From Mycolicibacterium poriferae (GTDB taxonomy: Bacteria; Actinomycetota; Actinomycetes; Mycobacteriales; Mycobacteriaceae): a stretch of DNA of 64,000 nucleotides. The notes below the pieces were generated by a model that was not told the origin of the DNA, did not search any database, and saw only the letters and a list, made by a program, of their open reading frames with translations. Below are positions 43,180-52,565 of the stretch, in pieces (the stretch's first letter is position 1; each line of letters starts with the position of its first letter). A program made the translations under genes and the position numbers. Location: NCBI RefSeq assembly GCF_010728325.1, contig NZ_AP022570.1:1178001-1242000 (forward strand), read 5' to 3'.

Positions 43180-43283
43180 GCGTCTAGGGTTCCGCCGGCA
43201 GCCGGCCGGGTCTGGTCCGAGAGACGCAGGCGGCGGGCACCGGAGCCTGTCGTTCCACGGCGGGACAAAAGCCCGGGAGACTC
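43180..43283 (+). ncRNA. Guanidine-I (ykkC-type) riboswitch leader
   Basis: The leader of the symporter gene shows, in order, the ykkC landmarks: CTAGGGTTCCG (43184-43194), GGTCCGAGAGA (43214-43224) and ACGGCGGGACAAAAGCCCGG (43257-43276) followed by GAGA. GCGTCT (43180-43185) pairs with AGACGC (43222-43227) as the first stem. The known ykkC subtype 1 senses free guanidine, and the adjacent guanidine hydrolase-like gene supports that subtype over ppGpp or PRPP variants. It ends 27 bp before the ATG, so control of translation start is likely. Confidence 0.82.
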
Positions 43284-43310
43284 CAGCGTTTCACAGGAGG
43301 CTCCGCAAGC

Positions 43311-44861
43311 ATGATTCTTCTCGGCGTAGGCGCCAGCATCGTCGTCGTCACCCTGATCGGCCTGGCGGTCGCCCGCCGGGTCGGCGGGGACAGCACCAAC
43401 TTCCTCGTCGGCGGGCGCAACCTCGCGCTGCCGCTGGTCGGCGCCGCCCTGATGGGGCAGGCCGTCGACACCAACGCGACCCTCGGCAACACGGACCTGA
43501 GTTCGGCGTTCGGGTTCTGGGCCGGTGCGGCACTGCCGCTGGGCCTGGGGCTGTGCCTGCTGCTCACCGGCCTGTTCTTCGCCAAGCCGATGAACCGGAT
43601 GGGGCTGACGACGCTGCCGGACTACTACCGGCTGCGCTTCGGGCGGCCCGTCGAGATCATGGCCTCGGTGCTGATGATGCTGGCCTTCGCGATCCTGGTG
43701 GCCGGCAATCTGGTGGCCGGCGGGTTCCTGTTCGAATACTTCGTCGGGTTCCCCTACTGGGTGGGAGTGGTGCTGATCGCCGGAATCGTGCTGCTCTACA
43801 CCGGTGCCGGCGGCATGCTGGCCGACGCCTACACCGCGATCGTGCAGATGAGCCTGATCCTGGTGGCCGCGGTCGCGACGCTGATCTGGGTGACCGTCGC
43901 CTACGGGCTGACGATCCCGGAAGGCATGGGGCCGTTCGACTTCGGCCAGCTCTCCGACCCCGCGCAGGGCGCCGCGATCAACTGGGCGACGCTGATCGCG
44001 CTGGGCATCGGCGACATCGTCGCGATCGACTTCATGCAGCGCATCTTCTCGGCCCGCTCGCCGGAGGTGGCCCGCCGCGCCTGCTTCGTCGGTGCGGCCG
44101 GTGCGGCCGCCATCGGCATCCCGTTCGCGCTGGTGGCTCTGGCGTCCACGGCGATCGTGCCCGAGGGCAGCGACGGTCCGGTGCTGTTCGTGCTGCTCAA
44201 CGACTTCGCCCCGATCGGCCTGACGGTGCTGGTGCTGGCCGGCATCGTCGGGGCGTCGATGAGCACCGCCAACGGGGCCATCCTCGGCACCGCCGCGGTG
44301 GCGGTGCGCAACGTGGGCAACGTCAAACGCGTCCACGTCGAGGGCCGGCCGGATCCGCTGCTGAAGGCCACCCGGTGGGCGATGCTGCCGGTCGCCGCGG
44401 TGTCGATCGTGTTCGCGCTGGAGGTGCCGCAGACCGGCATCCTGCTGACGCTCGCGTTCGACCTGCTGCTGGCATGCCTGATCGTGCCGTTCATCCTGGG
44501 CATGTACTGGCGACGCGGCACCGCGCTGGCCGCCGGCGCGGCGATCGTGGTGGGCCTGGTGGTGCGCATGGGACTGTTCGTGCTGACGCCCACCATCTAC
44601 GGCGTCGACAACACCATCCTCTACCTGCCCAATGGGCTGTTCGACGCGACCTTCGACGGATATCCGACGTTCCTGGCCTTCCTGGCGTCGCTGATCACCT
44701 ACGTGGTGGTCGCACTGATGCGTCCGCCGGCGCCACTGCGCGGGCTCGACATCCAGGTCGCCGAGGACATCGACGAGGCGCTGGCCGCGGCCGCGCGCAG
44801 CGGTGCCGAGCCGGAGCTGGTGCCGGCCACCGCGAAGACGCCCGACACCGCAGCCGGGTAG
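43311..44861 (+). CDS. Sodium/solute symporter (SSS) family transporter, riboswitch-controlled
   Basis: A 516-residue transporter with about 13 hydrophobic helices. The SSS core motifs are visible: FLVGGRNLALPLVGAALMGQ in helix 1-2, the TTLPDYYRLRFG loop, and the sodium-site helix AGIVGASMSTANGAILGTAAV. The C-terminal tail is acidic and cytosolic. Its leader holds a guanidine-I-type riboswitch, and a guanidine hydrolase-like gene is divergent, so guanidine or a guanidino compound is the likely substrate. Most characterised guanidine transporters under ykkC are SMR exporters, so an SSS protein here suggests uptake (inference). AGGAGG precedes ATG 43311 by 10 bp. Confidence 0.85.
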   Translation: MILLGVGASIVVVTLIGLAVARRVGGDSTNFLVGGRNLALPLVGAALMGQAVDTNATLGNTDLSSAFGFWAGAALPLGLGLCLLLTGLFFAKPMNRMGLTTLPDYYRLRFGRPVEIMASVLMMLAFAILVAGNLVAGGFLFEYFVGFPYWVGVVLIAGIVLLYTGAGGMLADAYTAIVQMSLILVAAVATLIWVTVAYGLTIPEGMGPFDFGQLSDPAQGAAINWATLIALGIGDIVAIDFMQRIFSARSPEVARRACFVGAAGAAAIGIPFALVALASTAIVPEGSDGPVLFVLLNDFAPIGLTVLVLAGIVGASMSTANGAILGTAAVAVRNVGNVKRVHVEGRPDPLLKATRWAMLPVAAVSIVFALEVPQTGILLTLAFDLLLACLIVPFILGMYWRRGTALAAGAAIVVGLVVRMGLFVLTPTIYGVDNTILYLPNGLFDATFDGYPTFLAFLASLITYVVVALMRPPAPLRGLDIQVAEDIDEALAAAARSGAEPELVPATAKTPDTAAG

Positions 44862-44871
44862 CACACCGGGC

Positions 44872-45669
44872 CTAGCCAGCGACGGGTGCGACGGCCTCCC
44901 ACGGCACCGTCAGGATGCCGTCGCGCAGGTTACGCCTCGGTGCCGATACCGGAAAACCCTCGGCGGCAAGCATTTCCACCATCGCGCGCCACCGCGCGCG
45001 GGGGCCGAAGACGCCGTGTCCGGCCACTCTGGCCCATGCGTGATCGGCGGCGGACAGCAGCGTGTGGATCGGCTCGCCGGCGACATTGCGGTGGATCAGC
45101 ACCTTGGGCAACCGCTCGGCCAGATCCGAGGGGGTGTGGATGGCGAACGGATCGCACGCCAGCGTCAGGCTCAGCGGGGTTGCGGTGTCCAGCAGGATCC
45201 AGCAGCAGCGTCGGCCGAGTTCGTCGCAGGTGCCGTCGAGGATCAGCCCGCCCGGCGCCACCCCGTGCTGCATCGCGGCCCATGCGTCGGGCACCGCCTC
45301 GACGGGATACTGCCGCAGCACGTTGAACGCGCGCACCAGCACCGGACGCCGGCCGGCCAATTCGAAGCCGCCGAGGGCGAATTCGACCCCCGCCGCGCCG
45401 CCCCGGACGGCGGCCTGGCCGGTGCGGACCCGCTCGGGGTCGATCTCGAGGCCGACCACGCGGACATCGGTGCGCACCTCGCGCAGCCGGTGCGCCAGCT
45501 CCAGCGTCGTCACCGGCAGCGCCCCGTATCCGAGGTCGACGACCAATGGGTCGGCGACGGTCTGGAGGACATGGCGGACGCGCGGCTCGTGCACCAGCCA
45601 GCGGTCGCTGCGCCGCAACCTGTTGTGCCCGGTGGTGCCTCGCGTGACGGCGCCGAGCGGCTGCGGCAT
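44872..45669 (-). CDS. Class I SAM-dependent methyltransferase
   Basis: A 265-residue protein with a Rossmann-type SAM site: motif I VVDLGYGALPVTTLELA (residues 43-59), the acidic turn GLEIDPERV, and LVRAFNVLRQYP for motif III-IV. It may act on a small molecule or tRNA; no substrate motif is recognised. It ends 10 bp from the convergent symporter stop and lies 22 bp after the DUF2505 gene on the same strand. Confidence 0.72.
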   Translation of the reverse strand: MPQPLGAVTRGTTGHNRLRRSDRWLVHEPRVRHVLQTVADPLVVDLGYGALPVTTLELAHRLREVRTDVRVVGLEIDPERVRTGQAAVRGGAAGVEFALGGFELAGRRPVLVRAFNVLRQYPVEAVPDAWAAMQHGVAPGGLILDGTCDELGRRCCWILLDTATPLSLTLACDPFAIHTPSDLAERLPKVLIHRNVAGEPIHTLLSAADHAWARVAGHGVFGPRARWRAMVEMLAAEGFPVSAPRRNLRDGILTVPWEAVAPVAG

Positions 45670-45691
45670 AGGGGCGATTCTAGGGTCGGAC

Positions 45692-46201
45692 TCAGCCGTT
45701 CTCGGTGATCCACACCGTGGTGAACCGCTGCTCGGCGATCAGCAACTCAACGAGCTGGCTGCCGATGAAACCTTCGATCTTGCCGCCCACCAGCGGAATG
45801 CGGACCTCGACGGCCGCCTGCACCGCCAGCCGCGAGCCGCTCGCCGTCGTGGGGCTCAGCGACAGGTCGCCGGTCAGGCCCACCGGCGCACCGGGGATCG
45901 ATCCGGTGACCACGGCGCTGGCCTGACCGTCGCGCACCGGCGTCCAGGTCTCCTCGCGCACGAAGCTGAGGTCACCGCGATGGAACTGGGTGACCACCGC
46001 GGGCAGCCGGTCCGACCGCAGCGTCTGCGTGGTGCGCACCCGGATACCACCGTCGGCGCCGATCACCATCTCGTCCAGGCTGGCCTCGTCGGCACCGGAA
46101 TCCTGCAGCCGCACCAGCCAGTACTGCTCGTCGCTGAACGCCCGATGGACCTGTTCGACGGTGCCCTCGTACTCGGCGGCCATGTCGAATGAACGCGGCA
46201 T
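45692..46201 (-). CDS. DUF2505 protein (START-like, Rv0481c type)
   Basis: A 169-residue protein of the DUF2505 family with a predicted START/Bet v1-like fold ([62 protein letters not shown]). Such folds bind hydrophobic ligands; no ligand is known. It matches the place of Rv0481c directly before murB. Confidence 0.8.
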   Translation of the reverse strand: MPRSFDMAAEYEGTVEQVHRAFSDEQYWLVRLQDSGADEASLDEMVIGADGGIRVRTTQTLRSDRLPAVVTQFHRGDLSFVREETWTPVRDGQASAVVTGSIPGAPVGLTGDLSLSPTTASGSRLAVQAAVEVRIPLVGGKIEGFIGSQLVELLIAEQRFTTVWITENG

Positions 46202-46227
46202 GGCAAGCCACGCTACCGTTACCGCCC

Positions 46228-47277
46228 GTGGTCACTTCGTCTATCGCGGGCGTGGCGGTCGCCGAGAACGTCCCGGTGGCACCGCTGACCACGCTGCGGG
46301 TCGGGCCAGTCGCGCGCCGGTTGCTCACCTGCACGAGCACCGAGCAGGTGATCGCCGCGGTCGCGGCCACCGGACCGGAGGCGCTGATCCTCGCCGGGGG
46401 GTCCAACGTCGTGCTGGCCGACGACCTGCCCGATCTGACCGTCGTCCGGCTCGCCAACACCGGCATCGCCGTCGACGGTGCGGTGCTGCGCGCCGAGGCC
46501 GGTGCGGTCTGGGACGACGTCGTCGCGATGTCCCTGCGGCACGGGCTGGGCGGGTTGGAGTGTCTGTCCGGCATTCCCGGGTCGACCGGCGCGACCCCCG
46601 TGCAGAACGTGGGCGCCTACGGCGCAGAGGTCGCCGACACCATCCGCCGGGTCAGGCTCCTGGACCGGCGCACCGGCGAAGACCGCTGGGCAGCCCCGGC
46701 AGAGCTCGGATTCGGTTACCGCACAAGCATTCTCAAGAACGCCGCTGACCTGGTGGTGCTCGAGGTGGAGTTCGCGCTCGACGCGGACGGCCGCAGCGCG
46801 CCCATCCGCTACGGCGAGCTGGCCACCGCGCTGGGCGTCACCGCCGGCGAACGAGCCGACCCGGCGGCCGTGCGGGCCGCGGTGCTGGCTCTGCGCGGCC
46901 GCAAGGGCATGGTCCTCGACGACCCCGACCACGACACCTGGAGTGTCGGGTCGTTCTTCACCAACCCGGTCATCACGCGTGCCGAGTTCGAGCATCTGAG
47001 CGCGACCGTGGCCGGTCCGGTCCCGAACTATCCCGCCGACGGCGGGGTGAAGCTGGCTGCCGGCTGGTTGGTCGAGAACGCCGGCTTCGGCAAGGGCTTT
47101 CCCGGGCCGGGCGCCACCGCGCGGTTGTCCACCAAGCACGCCCTGGCGTTGACCAACCGCGGCGGCGCCACCACCTCGGACATCCTCGCGCTGGCCAGGA
47201 CCGTTCGCGACGGCGTGCGGGCGGCGTTCGGGATCGAACTCACACCCGAGCCGGTACTGGTGGGGTGCGAGATCTAG
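46228..47277 (+). CDS. murB: UDP-N-acetylenolpyruvoylglucosamine reductase
   Basis: A 349-residue flavoprotein that reduces enolpyruvyl-UDP-GlcNAc to UDP-MurNAc for peptidoglycan. FAD site [13 protein letters not shown] (near 56), [20 protein letters not shown], the catalytic Arg in FGYRTSILK, the proton-donor Ser in VGSFFTNPV and the C-terminal Glu in EPVLVGCEI are present. GTG 46228 is chosen; an ATG at 46189 would overlap the divergent DUF2505 start. Followed 15 bp later by the L,D-transpeptidase gene, so both are one cell-wall operon. Confidence 0.95.
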   Translation: MVTSSIAGVAVAENVPVAPLTTLRVGPVARRLLTCTSTEQVIAAVAATGPEALILAGGSNVVLADDLPDLTVVRLANTGIAVDGAVLRAEAGAVWDDVVAMSLRHGLGGLECLSGIPGSTGATPVQNVGAYGAEVADTIRRVRLLDRRTGEDRWAAPAELGFGYRTSILKNAADLVVLEVEFALDADGRSAPIRYGELATALGVTAGERADPAAVRAAVLALRGRKGMVLDDPDHDTWSVGSFFTNPVITRAEFEHLSATVAGPVPNYPADGGVKLAAGWLVENAGFGKGFPGPGATARLSTKHALALTNRGGATTSDILALARTVRDGVRAAFGIELTPEPVLVGCEI

Positions 47278-47292
47278 GTACTCTGGGAACAC

Positions 47293-48585
47293 GTGAGCCC
47301 TGCAGATCCGGTGCCGTTCCTGAACCGTCGGCGCGCCCTGGCCGCGTTGGCGGTCGGTGTCGTCGCGCCCGGGGTGCTGGCGGCATGCAGCCGATCGGGC
47401 GAGAGCGCGTCGCCGGAGGAGCGTGACGAGCCGGCGAAGCCCCAGCTGACCTATCAGCCGACCCATGCGGCCGTCGACGTCTCGCCCACCGCTCCCGTCG
47501 GCGTCGACGTCACCGACGGCTGGTTCCAGAAAGTGAGCTTGACCAACGCCGACGGCAAGCTGGTCGCCGGGGAGCTCAACCGGGACCGCACGTCGTTCAC
47601 CGTCACCGAACCCCTCGGGTACGGAGCGTCCTACACCTGGGGCGGCACGGTGGTCGGCCAGGACGGCAAATCCGTGCCGGTCACCGGATCGTTCACCACG
47701 ATCAACCCGGACACCCAGGTCAACGGCCAGTTCCAGCTGGCCGACGGGCAGACCGTCGGCGTCGCCGCCCCCATCATCTTGCAGTTCGACGCCGCGATCG
47801 CCGACGAGGATCGTGCGGCGGTCGAGAAGGCGCTGAGCGTGACCACGACACCGCCGGTCGAGGGCGGCTGGGCGTGGCTGCCCGACGAGGTCGGCGGCTC
47901 GCGCGTGCACTGGCGCACCCGCGACTACTTCCCGGCGGACACCACCGTGCACGTCGACGCCAAGCTGTACGGCGTGCCGTTCGGCGCCGGCGCCTACGGA
48001 GCGGCCGACTCGACCCTGGACTTCACCGTCGGCCGGCGCCAGGTGGTCAAGGCCGAGGCCTCCACCCACCGCATCCAGGTGCTCGACGGGGCGGGCGCGG
48101 TGATGATGGACTTCCCGTGCAGCTACGGCGAAGGGGATCTGGACCGCAACGTCACCCGTAGCGGCATCCACGTCGTCACCGAGAAGTACGAGGACTTCTA
48201 CATGACGAACCCCGCGGCCGGTTACGCCAATGTGCGGGAGCGCTTCGCGGTGCGGATCTCCAACAACGGCGAGTTCATCCACGCCAACCCGGCCAGCCTG
48301 GGCTCGCAGGGCAACAGCAACGTCACCAACGGGTGCATCAACCTGTCGCTGGAGGACGCCGAGCAGTACTTCAACGTCGCGATGTACGGCGACCCGGTCG
48401 AGGTCACCGGCACCCGCATCCCGCTGTCCTACGCCGACGGCGACATCTGGGACTGGTCGGTGCCGTGGGAGGAATGGGTCGCCATGTCCGCGCTGACCGA
48501 CGAGCGGGCCAGCGAGATGCCCGACACCGCGCCCGCCACCCCGTCGGGAGCGCCGCAACCGGTGGACAGCCGCCCCGGCCGCTAG
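47293..48585 (+). CDS. lprQ: L,D-transpeptidase lipoprotein (LprQ / LdtMt5 type)
   Basis: A 430-residue secreted lipoprotein that makes 3-3 peptidoglycan crosslinks. The signal with an RRR start ends in VLAAC (Cys32). Two Ig-like domains follow (60-250). The YkuD catalytic domain has H330 and C348 in [19 protein letters not shown], and a C-terminal W-rich extension ([12 protein letters not shown]) closes it. The twin-arginine-like start could indicate Tat export (weak). The stop is 12 bp before a 61-bp dyad that may act as terminator. Confidence 0.93.
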   Translation: MSPADPVPFLNRRRALAALAVGVVAPGVLAACSRSGESASPEERDEPAKPQLTYQPTHAAVDVSPTAPVGVDVTDGWFQKVSLTNADGKLVAGELNRDRTSFTVTEPLGYGASYTWGGTVVGQDGKSVPVTGSFTTINPDTQVNGQFQLADGQTVGVAAPIILQFDAAIADEDRAAVEKALSVTTTPPVEGGWAWLPDEVGGSRVHWRTRDYFPADTTVHVDAKLYGVPFGAGAYGAADSTLDFTVGRRQVVKAEASTHRIQVLDGAGAVMMDFPCSYGEGDLDRNVTRSGIHVVTEKYEDFYMTNPAAGYANVRERFAVRISNNGEFIHANPASLGSQGNSNVTNGCINLSLEDAEQYFNVAMYGDPVEVTGTRIPLSYADGDIWDWSVPWEEWVAMSALTDERASEMPDTAPATPSGAPQPVDSRPGR

Positions 48586-48596
48586 GGCGTCGGGTC

Positions 48597-48657
48597 GTTG
48601 AGACTGCGCTGGCGTCGGGAAAGTGCGAGTAGACCCCGCGCTGGCTGCAGTCTGAAC
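48597..48657. repeat. 61-bp inverted-repeat element, copy A
   Basis: Ends GTTGAGACTGC (48597-48607) and GCAGTCTGAAC (48647-48657) are inverse complements with one mismatch. The interior is about 85 percent identical to copy B at 49736-49796. It lies between the convergent lprQ and phosphodiesterase genes. Confidence 0.88.
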
Positions 48658-48663
48658 GGGTTT

Positions 48664-49677
48664 TCAGCGGTGGTAGGCCGGCGGCAGCGGCATCCCGAGT
48701 TCAGCCATCACCGCGCGCAACCTCGTCGGGTAGTCGGTGATGATGCCGTCGGCGCCCGCGGCGATCTGGGCACGCATCGCGCCGGGGTCGTTGATGGTCC
48801 ACGGCACCACCGTCATGCCGGCGCTGTGCGCGCGGGCGACGAAGTCGGCGTCGGCGACCAGCCGGAAGTCCGGGTCGTCCGGGGTCAGGCCGTAGGGCAC
48901 CGAATAGCCCGGCGACAAGACGGTGGCCCCGACCAGTTGCGCGCCGGCGATCGGATCGGCCACGTCGGCCGGGTCCACCCCGGCCAGCCACGGCGAACCC
49001 GGCACCCAGGTGGTGTCGTCCCACAACGCGACCAGGGGTATGCCGGGCGCCTGCGCGGCGACCAGCGGCAACGTGCGCCAGTCGAAGCTCTGGATGTCGA
49101 TCTTGTCGAGCTTGCCGGCAGCGCGGGTGGTCGCCAGGATGACGTCGACGAACTGCTCGGGACTGGCCGACATGGCCGGGTTGTCCGCCTCGATCTTGGT
49201 TTCGATGTTGTAGCGCACGCCCGCCCGGTACTCGTCGGCGAGCGCGAACACCTCGGGCAGTGTGGCGATGGTGTTGCCCGCCACCACCTCCGCGTCCGGG
49301 TAGTCCGCCAGCAGCTTGCCGCAGTCCAGGGTGCGGATCTGGGGCAGCGTCAGGTCGTGCACCAGCTTGCCGACGTAGGGAAACTGCGGGTCGCCCGGTG
49401 TGGCGGGTTCGGTGTCGGCGCACTTGGCGGCCTCGATGCGGGGGTCGTGCCAGACCAGCGGCTGGTTGTCGCGGGTGAGCACGATGTCCAACTCGAGCGT
49501 GCTGACGCCCAGCTCCAGCGATTTGGCGAATGCCCGCAGCGATTCCTCGGTGGTTTCCCCGCGGCCCCCGCGGTGTGACTGCAGGTCGAAGGCTCCGGGC
49601 TCGGCGGCGGTGGGCGGGGCGGCGAGCACCGCGGTGGCGACGAGGGACGAGGTGAGCAAGCTGGTGGCCCGGCGCAT
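48664..49677 (-). CDS. Secreted glycerophosphodiester phosphodiesterase
   Basis: A 337-residue exported GDPD enzyme. The signal peptide ends about AEPGAF (residue 25-30). Catalytic elements: H35-R36 in SHRGGRGETTEES, E62 and D64 in ELDIVLTRDNQPLVWHD with H77, and NIETK further on. It hydrolyses glycerophosphodiesters to glycerol 3-phosphate and an alcohol outside the membrane, recycling phosphate and lipid head groups. It is framed on both sides by 61-bp dyads. In this region M. tuberculosis has no such gene, so it may be an insertion. Confidence 0.87.
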   Translation of the reverse strand: MRRATSLLTSSLVATAVLAAPPTAAEPGAFDLQSHRGGRGETTEESLRAFAKSLELGVSTLELDIVLTRDNQPLVWHDPRIEAAKCADTEPATPGDPQFPYVGKLVHDLTLPQIRTLDCGKLLADYPDAEVVAGNTIATLPEVFALADEYRAGVRYNIETKIEADNPAMSASPEQFVDVILATTRAAGKLDKIDIQSFDWRTLPLVAAQAPGIPLVALWDDTTWVPGSPWLAGVDPADVADPIAGAQLVGATVLSPGYSVPYGLTPDDPDFRLVADADFVARAHSAGMTVVPWTINDPGAMRAQIAAGADGIITDYPTRLRAVMAELGMPLPPAYHR

Positions 49678-49735
49678 GACGCGGACGTTAGCCGAGCAGT
49701 GCGAACACCAGGGGACACCGGGGCGACCAAGAGGC

Positions 49736-49796
49736 GTTGAGACTGCACTGGCGTCGGGAAAGTGCGAGTGGAACCCACGCTGGACGCAGTCTCAAC
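49736..49796. repeat. 61-bp inverted-repeat element, copy B
   Basis: Perfect 11-bp terminal inverted repeats GTTGAGACTGC (49736-49746) and GCAGTCTCAAC (49786-49796). Same length and orientation as copy A, on the other side of the phosphodiesterase gene. Confidence 0.9.
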
Positions 49797-49826
49797 GTCA
49801 GGTCAGGTGCGGTCTCGACGCCAGCG

Positions 49827-50582
49827 TCAGGTGCGGTGGAAGCGGGAGCCGGCGGCGCCGCTGACCTGGTCCCGCGGCCGGACCACGATCAGATCCAGGT
49901 CGACGTGCGCGGGACGGGAGGCGACGAACCCGATCACCTCGGCGACGTCCTCGGCCACCAGCGGCGTCACCCCCTGGTAGACCTTGTCGGCCCGCTCGGC
50001 GTCGCCTTCGAAGCGGTTCAGCGAGAACTCGGTCTGCACCATGCCCGGGGCCACCTCGGTGAGCCGCACCGGCTGGCCCAGCAGCTCGCTGCGCAGCGTG
50101 CGGTGCAGCACCCCCTGGGCGTGCTTGGCGGTCGTGTACCCCGCCCCGTTGTCGTAGATCTCCACGGCCGCGATCGAGGTGACGGTCACGATCAACCCGT
50201 CTCCGGAGGCGATCAGCTTGGGCAGCAGGGCCTTGGTGACGTGCAGTGTGCCCATCACGTTGGCTTCCCACATCCAGCGCCAGTGCTCGACATCGGCGTC
50301 GGCGACCGGCTCCAGCCCACGGGCCCCGCCGGCATTGTTGACGAGCACGTCCACCCGGTCGAGCCGACCCGCCATCGCGGCGACGGCTTCGGGGTCGGTC
50401 ACGTCGGCCATGATCGCGGTGCCGTCCAGCTCTGCTGCCAGCGCCGTGATCGGCCCTTCCCGGCGTGCCACGCACACGACGTGAAAACCTTGTGCCGCAA
50501 GTGTTCTCGCCGTCGCCTCACCGATGCCGGCGCTGGCTCCGGTGACCACCGCGACGCGACGGGAATCCGATGGCGTGGTCAT
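49827..50582 (-). CDS. Short-chain dehydrogenase (Rv0484c type)
   Basis: A 251-residue classical SDR, the length of M. tuberculosis Rv0484c. [10 protein letters not shown] (15-24), NNAGGARG, catalytic Ser in [22 protein letters not shown] with the YxxxK pair. Substrate unknown; the family is near YdfG-like serine or hydroxy-acid dehydrogenases. Divergent from mshA with a 108-bp gap. Its last codons and stop are duplicated 24 bp downstream. Confidence 0.85.
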   Translation of the reverse strand: MTTPSDSRRVAVVTGASAGIGEATARTLAAQGFHVVCVARREGPITALAAELDGTAIMADVTDPEAVAAMAGRLDRVDVLVNNAGGARGLEPVADADVEHWRWMWEANVMGTLHVTKALLPKLIASGDGLIVTVTSIAAVEIYDNGAGYTTAKHAQGVLHRTLRSELLGQPVRLTEVAPGMVQTEFSLNRFEGDAERADKVYQGVTPLVAEDVAEVIGFVASRPAHVDLDLIVVRPRDQVSGAAGSRFHRT

Positions 50583-50690
50583 ACCCGCCACCTTAGACCC
50601 CGCGGCCGCCGCGACTGGGGCGCACCGACGGTCGGCGGCCAACCGGGAGTGAAAGGGGTCACCCCGGCCCAGCGGTGTAGACATGACAGT

Positions 50691-52013
50691 GTGTGTCCCG
50701 CCTCCGAACCCGTGCCGTCCGCTCTGCCGGTTCCCCGCCGGGTTGCGGTGCTGTCCGTGCACACCTCCCCGCTCGCCCAGCCGGGCACCGGCGATGCCGG
50801 AGGGATGAACGTCTACGTCCTGCAGACCGCGCTGGAGCTCGCGCGACGGGGCGTCGACGTGGAGATCTTCACCCGCGCCACGTCCTCGGGCGACGACCCG
50901 GTGGTTCGTGTCGCGCCGGGGGTGCTGGTGCGCAACGTGGTCGCCGGGCCGTTCGAGGGCCTGGACAAGAACGACCTGCCCACGCAGCTGTGCGCGTTCA
51001 CCGCCGGGGTGCTGCGTGCCGAGGCGACCCACGAGCCCGGCTACTACGACGTCGTGCACTCCCACTACTGGCTGTCCGGGCAGGTCGGTTGGCTGGCCGC
51101 CGACCGGTGGGCGGTACCTCTGGTGCACACCGCCCACACGCTGGCCGCGGTCAAGAACGCCGCCCTGGCCGAGGGGGACTCCCCGGAACCGCCGATGCGG
51201 GCGGTCGGTGAGCAACAGGTCGTCGACGAGGCCGACCGCCTGGTCGTCAACACCGAGCACGAGGCCCAGCAGTTGGTGTCGCTGCACGACGCCGACCCCG
51301 ACCGTATCGACGTGGTGCATCCCGGTGTCGATCTGCAGACCTTCACCCCGGGAGACAAGCGGCAGGCGCGCGCGGCGCTGGGCCTGGCACCGGACGTCCC
51401 CACCGTGGCGTTCGTCGGCCGCATCCAGCCGCTGAAGGCCCCGGATGTGCTGCTGCGGGCGGCGGCGCGGCTGCCGGGCGTGCACGTCGTCATCGCCGGC
51501 GGGCCCTCGGGGTCCGGGCTGGCCGCCCCGGACCTGATGGTTCACCTGGCCGACGAGCTGGGTATCGCAGACCGTGTGACGTTTCTACCTCCCCAGTCGC
51601 GAGCCGACCTGGTCCGGGTGTACCGGGCCGCCGACATCGTGGCCGTGCCCAGTTACTCCGAGTCGTTCGGGCTGGTCGCGGTCGAAGCGCAGGCGTGCGG
51701 CACCCCGGTGGTCGCCGCCGCGGTCGGCGGGCTGCCGGTGGCGGTCCGCGACGGCGTCAGCGGCTCGCTCGTGCCGGGACACGACATCGACGACTGGGCC
51801 CGCACCCTCGGTGACGTGTTCGCCCGCGGGCCGGAGTCGATGGGTTCCGCGGCCGTCGAGCACGCCGCCACGTTCTCCTGGGCGCACACCGTCGACGGTC
51901 TGATCGACAGCTACGGCCGGGCCATGACCGACCATCAGGCGCGGCATCAGCGCCAGCCTCCCGGGCCGCGCAGCGGACGCCGGTTCTCGAGGCGTCGGGG
52001 GGTGCGCGCATGA
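50691..52013 (+). CDS. mshA: D-inositol-3-phosphate glycosyltransferase (mycothiol synthesis)
   Basis: A 440-residue GT4 retaining glycosyltransferase, first enzyme of mycothiol synthesis, joining UDP-GlcNAc to inositol 3-phosphate. [13 protein letters not shown] (near 26) is the donor loop, [15 protein letters not shown] the nucleotide region, and [23 protein letters not shown] the EX7E motif. The GTG start at 50691 has a TAGACA-like -10 about 7 bp upstream, suggesting a leaderless mRNA. The ROK-like gene that precedes mshA in M. tuberculosis is absent. Next gene overlaps by ATGA. Confidence 0.95.
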   Translation: MCPASEPVPSALPVPRRVAVLSVHTSPLAQPGTGDAGGMNVYVLQTALELARRGVDVEIFTRATSSGDDPVVRVAPGVLVRNVVAGPFEGLDKNDLPTQLCAFTAGVLRAEATHEPGYYDVVHSHYWLSGQVGWLAADRWAVPLVHTAHTLAAVKNAALAEGDSPEPPMRAVGEQQVVDEADRLVVNTEHEAQQLVSLHDADPDRIDVVHPGVDLQTFTPGDKRQARAALGLAPDVPTVAFVGRIQPLKAPDVLLRAAARLPGVHVVIAGGPSGSGLAAPDLMVHLADELGIADRVTFLPPQSRADLVRVYRAADIVAVPSYSESFGLVAVEAQACGTPVVAAAVGGLPVAVRDGVSGSLVPGHDIDDWARTLGDVFARGPESMGSAAVEHAATFSWAHTVDGLIDSYGRAMTDHQARHQRQPPGPRSGRRFSRRRGVRA

Positions 52014-52540
52014 GCACCGAGGGCATCGATCCCGGCGAAGTCGCCGCCCTGATCGAGAAGACGCTCAACGAGCACGACCTCGTCTACACCCGCCACGAGG
52101 GTGCCCACGGCGGACTGCCCGGGCTGATCGTCGAACTGCCGGGCGAGCGCAGGCTCAAGACCAACACCATCCTGACCGTCGGCGAGCACTCGGTGCGCGT
52201 CGAGGCGTTCGTGTGCCGCAGGCCCGACGAGAACCACGAGGGCGTCTACCGCTTCCTACTCAAGCGCAACCGCAGGCTCTACGGTGTCGCCTACACCCTC
52301 GACAACGTCGGCGACATCTACCTGGTGGGCCGGATGGCGCTGGCGTCGGTCACCGGCGCCGAGATCGACCGGGTGCTCGGGCAGGTGCTCGAGGCCGTCG
52401 ACGGCGACTTCAATACGTTGCTGGAGTTGGGTTTTCGCACGTCGATCCAGAAGGAGTGGGAGTGGCGCGTCTCCCGCGGTGAATCGCTGAAGAACCTGCG
52501 CGCGTTCGAGCATCTCATCGACGATCAGGACGACGACTGA
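52010..52540 (+). CDS. YbjN-domain protein (Rv0487 type)
   Basis: A 176-residue protein with the YbjN/type III chaperone-like fold ([50 protein letters not shown]). ATGA overlap with mshA shows coupling. Such small folds act as chaperones or adaptors; the partner is unknown. Length near the M. tuberculosis homologue. Confidence 0.8.
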   Translation: MSTEGIDPGEVAALIEKTLNEHDLVYTRHEGAHGGLPGLIVELPGERRLKTNTILTVGEHSVRVEAFVCRRPDENHEGVYRFLLKRNRRLYGVAYTLDNVGDIYLVGRMALASVTGAEIDRVLGQVLEAVDGDFNTLLELGFRTSIQKEWEWRVSRGESLKNLRAFEHLIDDQDDD

Positions 52541-52565
52541 GCTCACGCGTGAGAGGATTTCCGGC

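Noticed and set aside
43062..44864. 600-codon antisense frame over the symporter and riboswitch
   Set aside because: Composed of Arg/Gln/His/Asp shadow sequence; crosses the riboswitch and has no domain.
46219..48558. Very long antisense frame over murB and lprQ
   Set aside because: Shadow of two well-supported genes; no features of its own.
48597..49796. Composite transposon formed by the two 61-bp elements
   Set aside because: No transposase in or near the elements and no visible target duplication; kept only as dispersed repeats.
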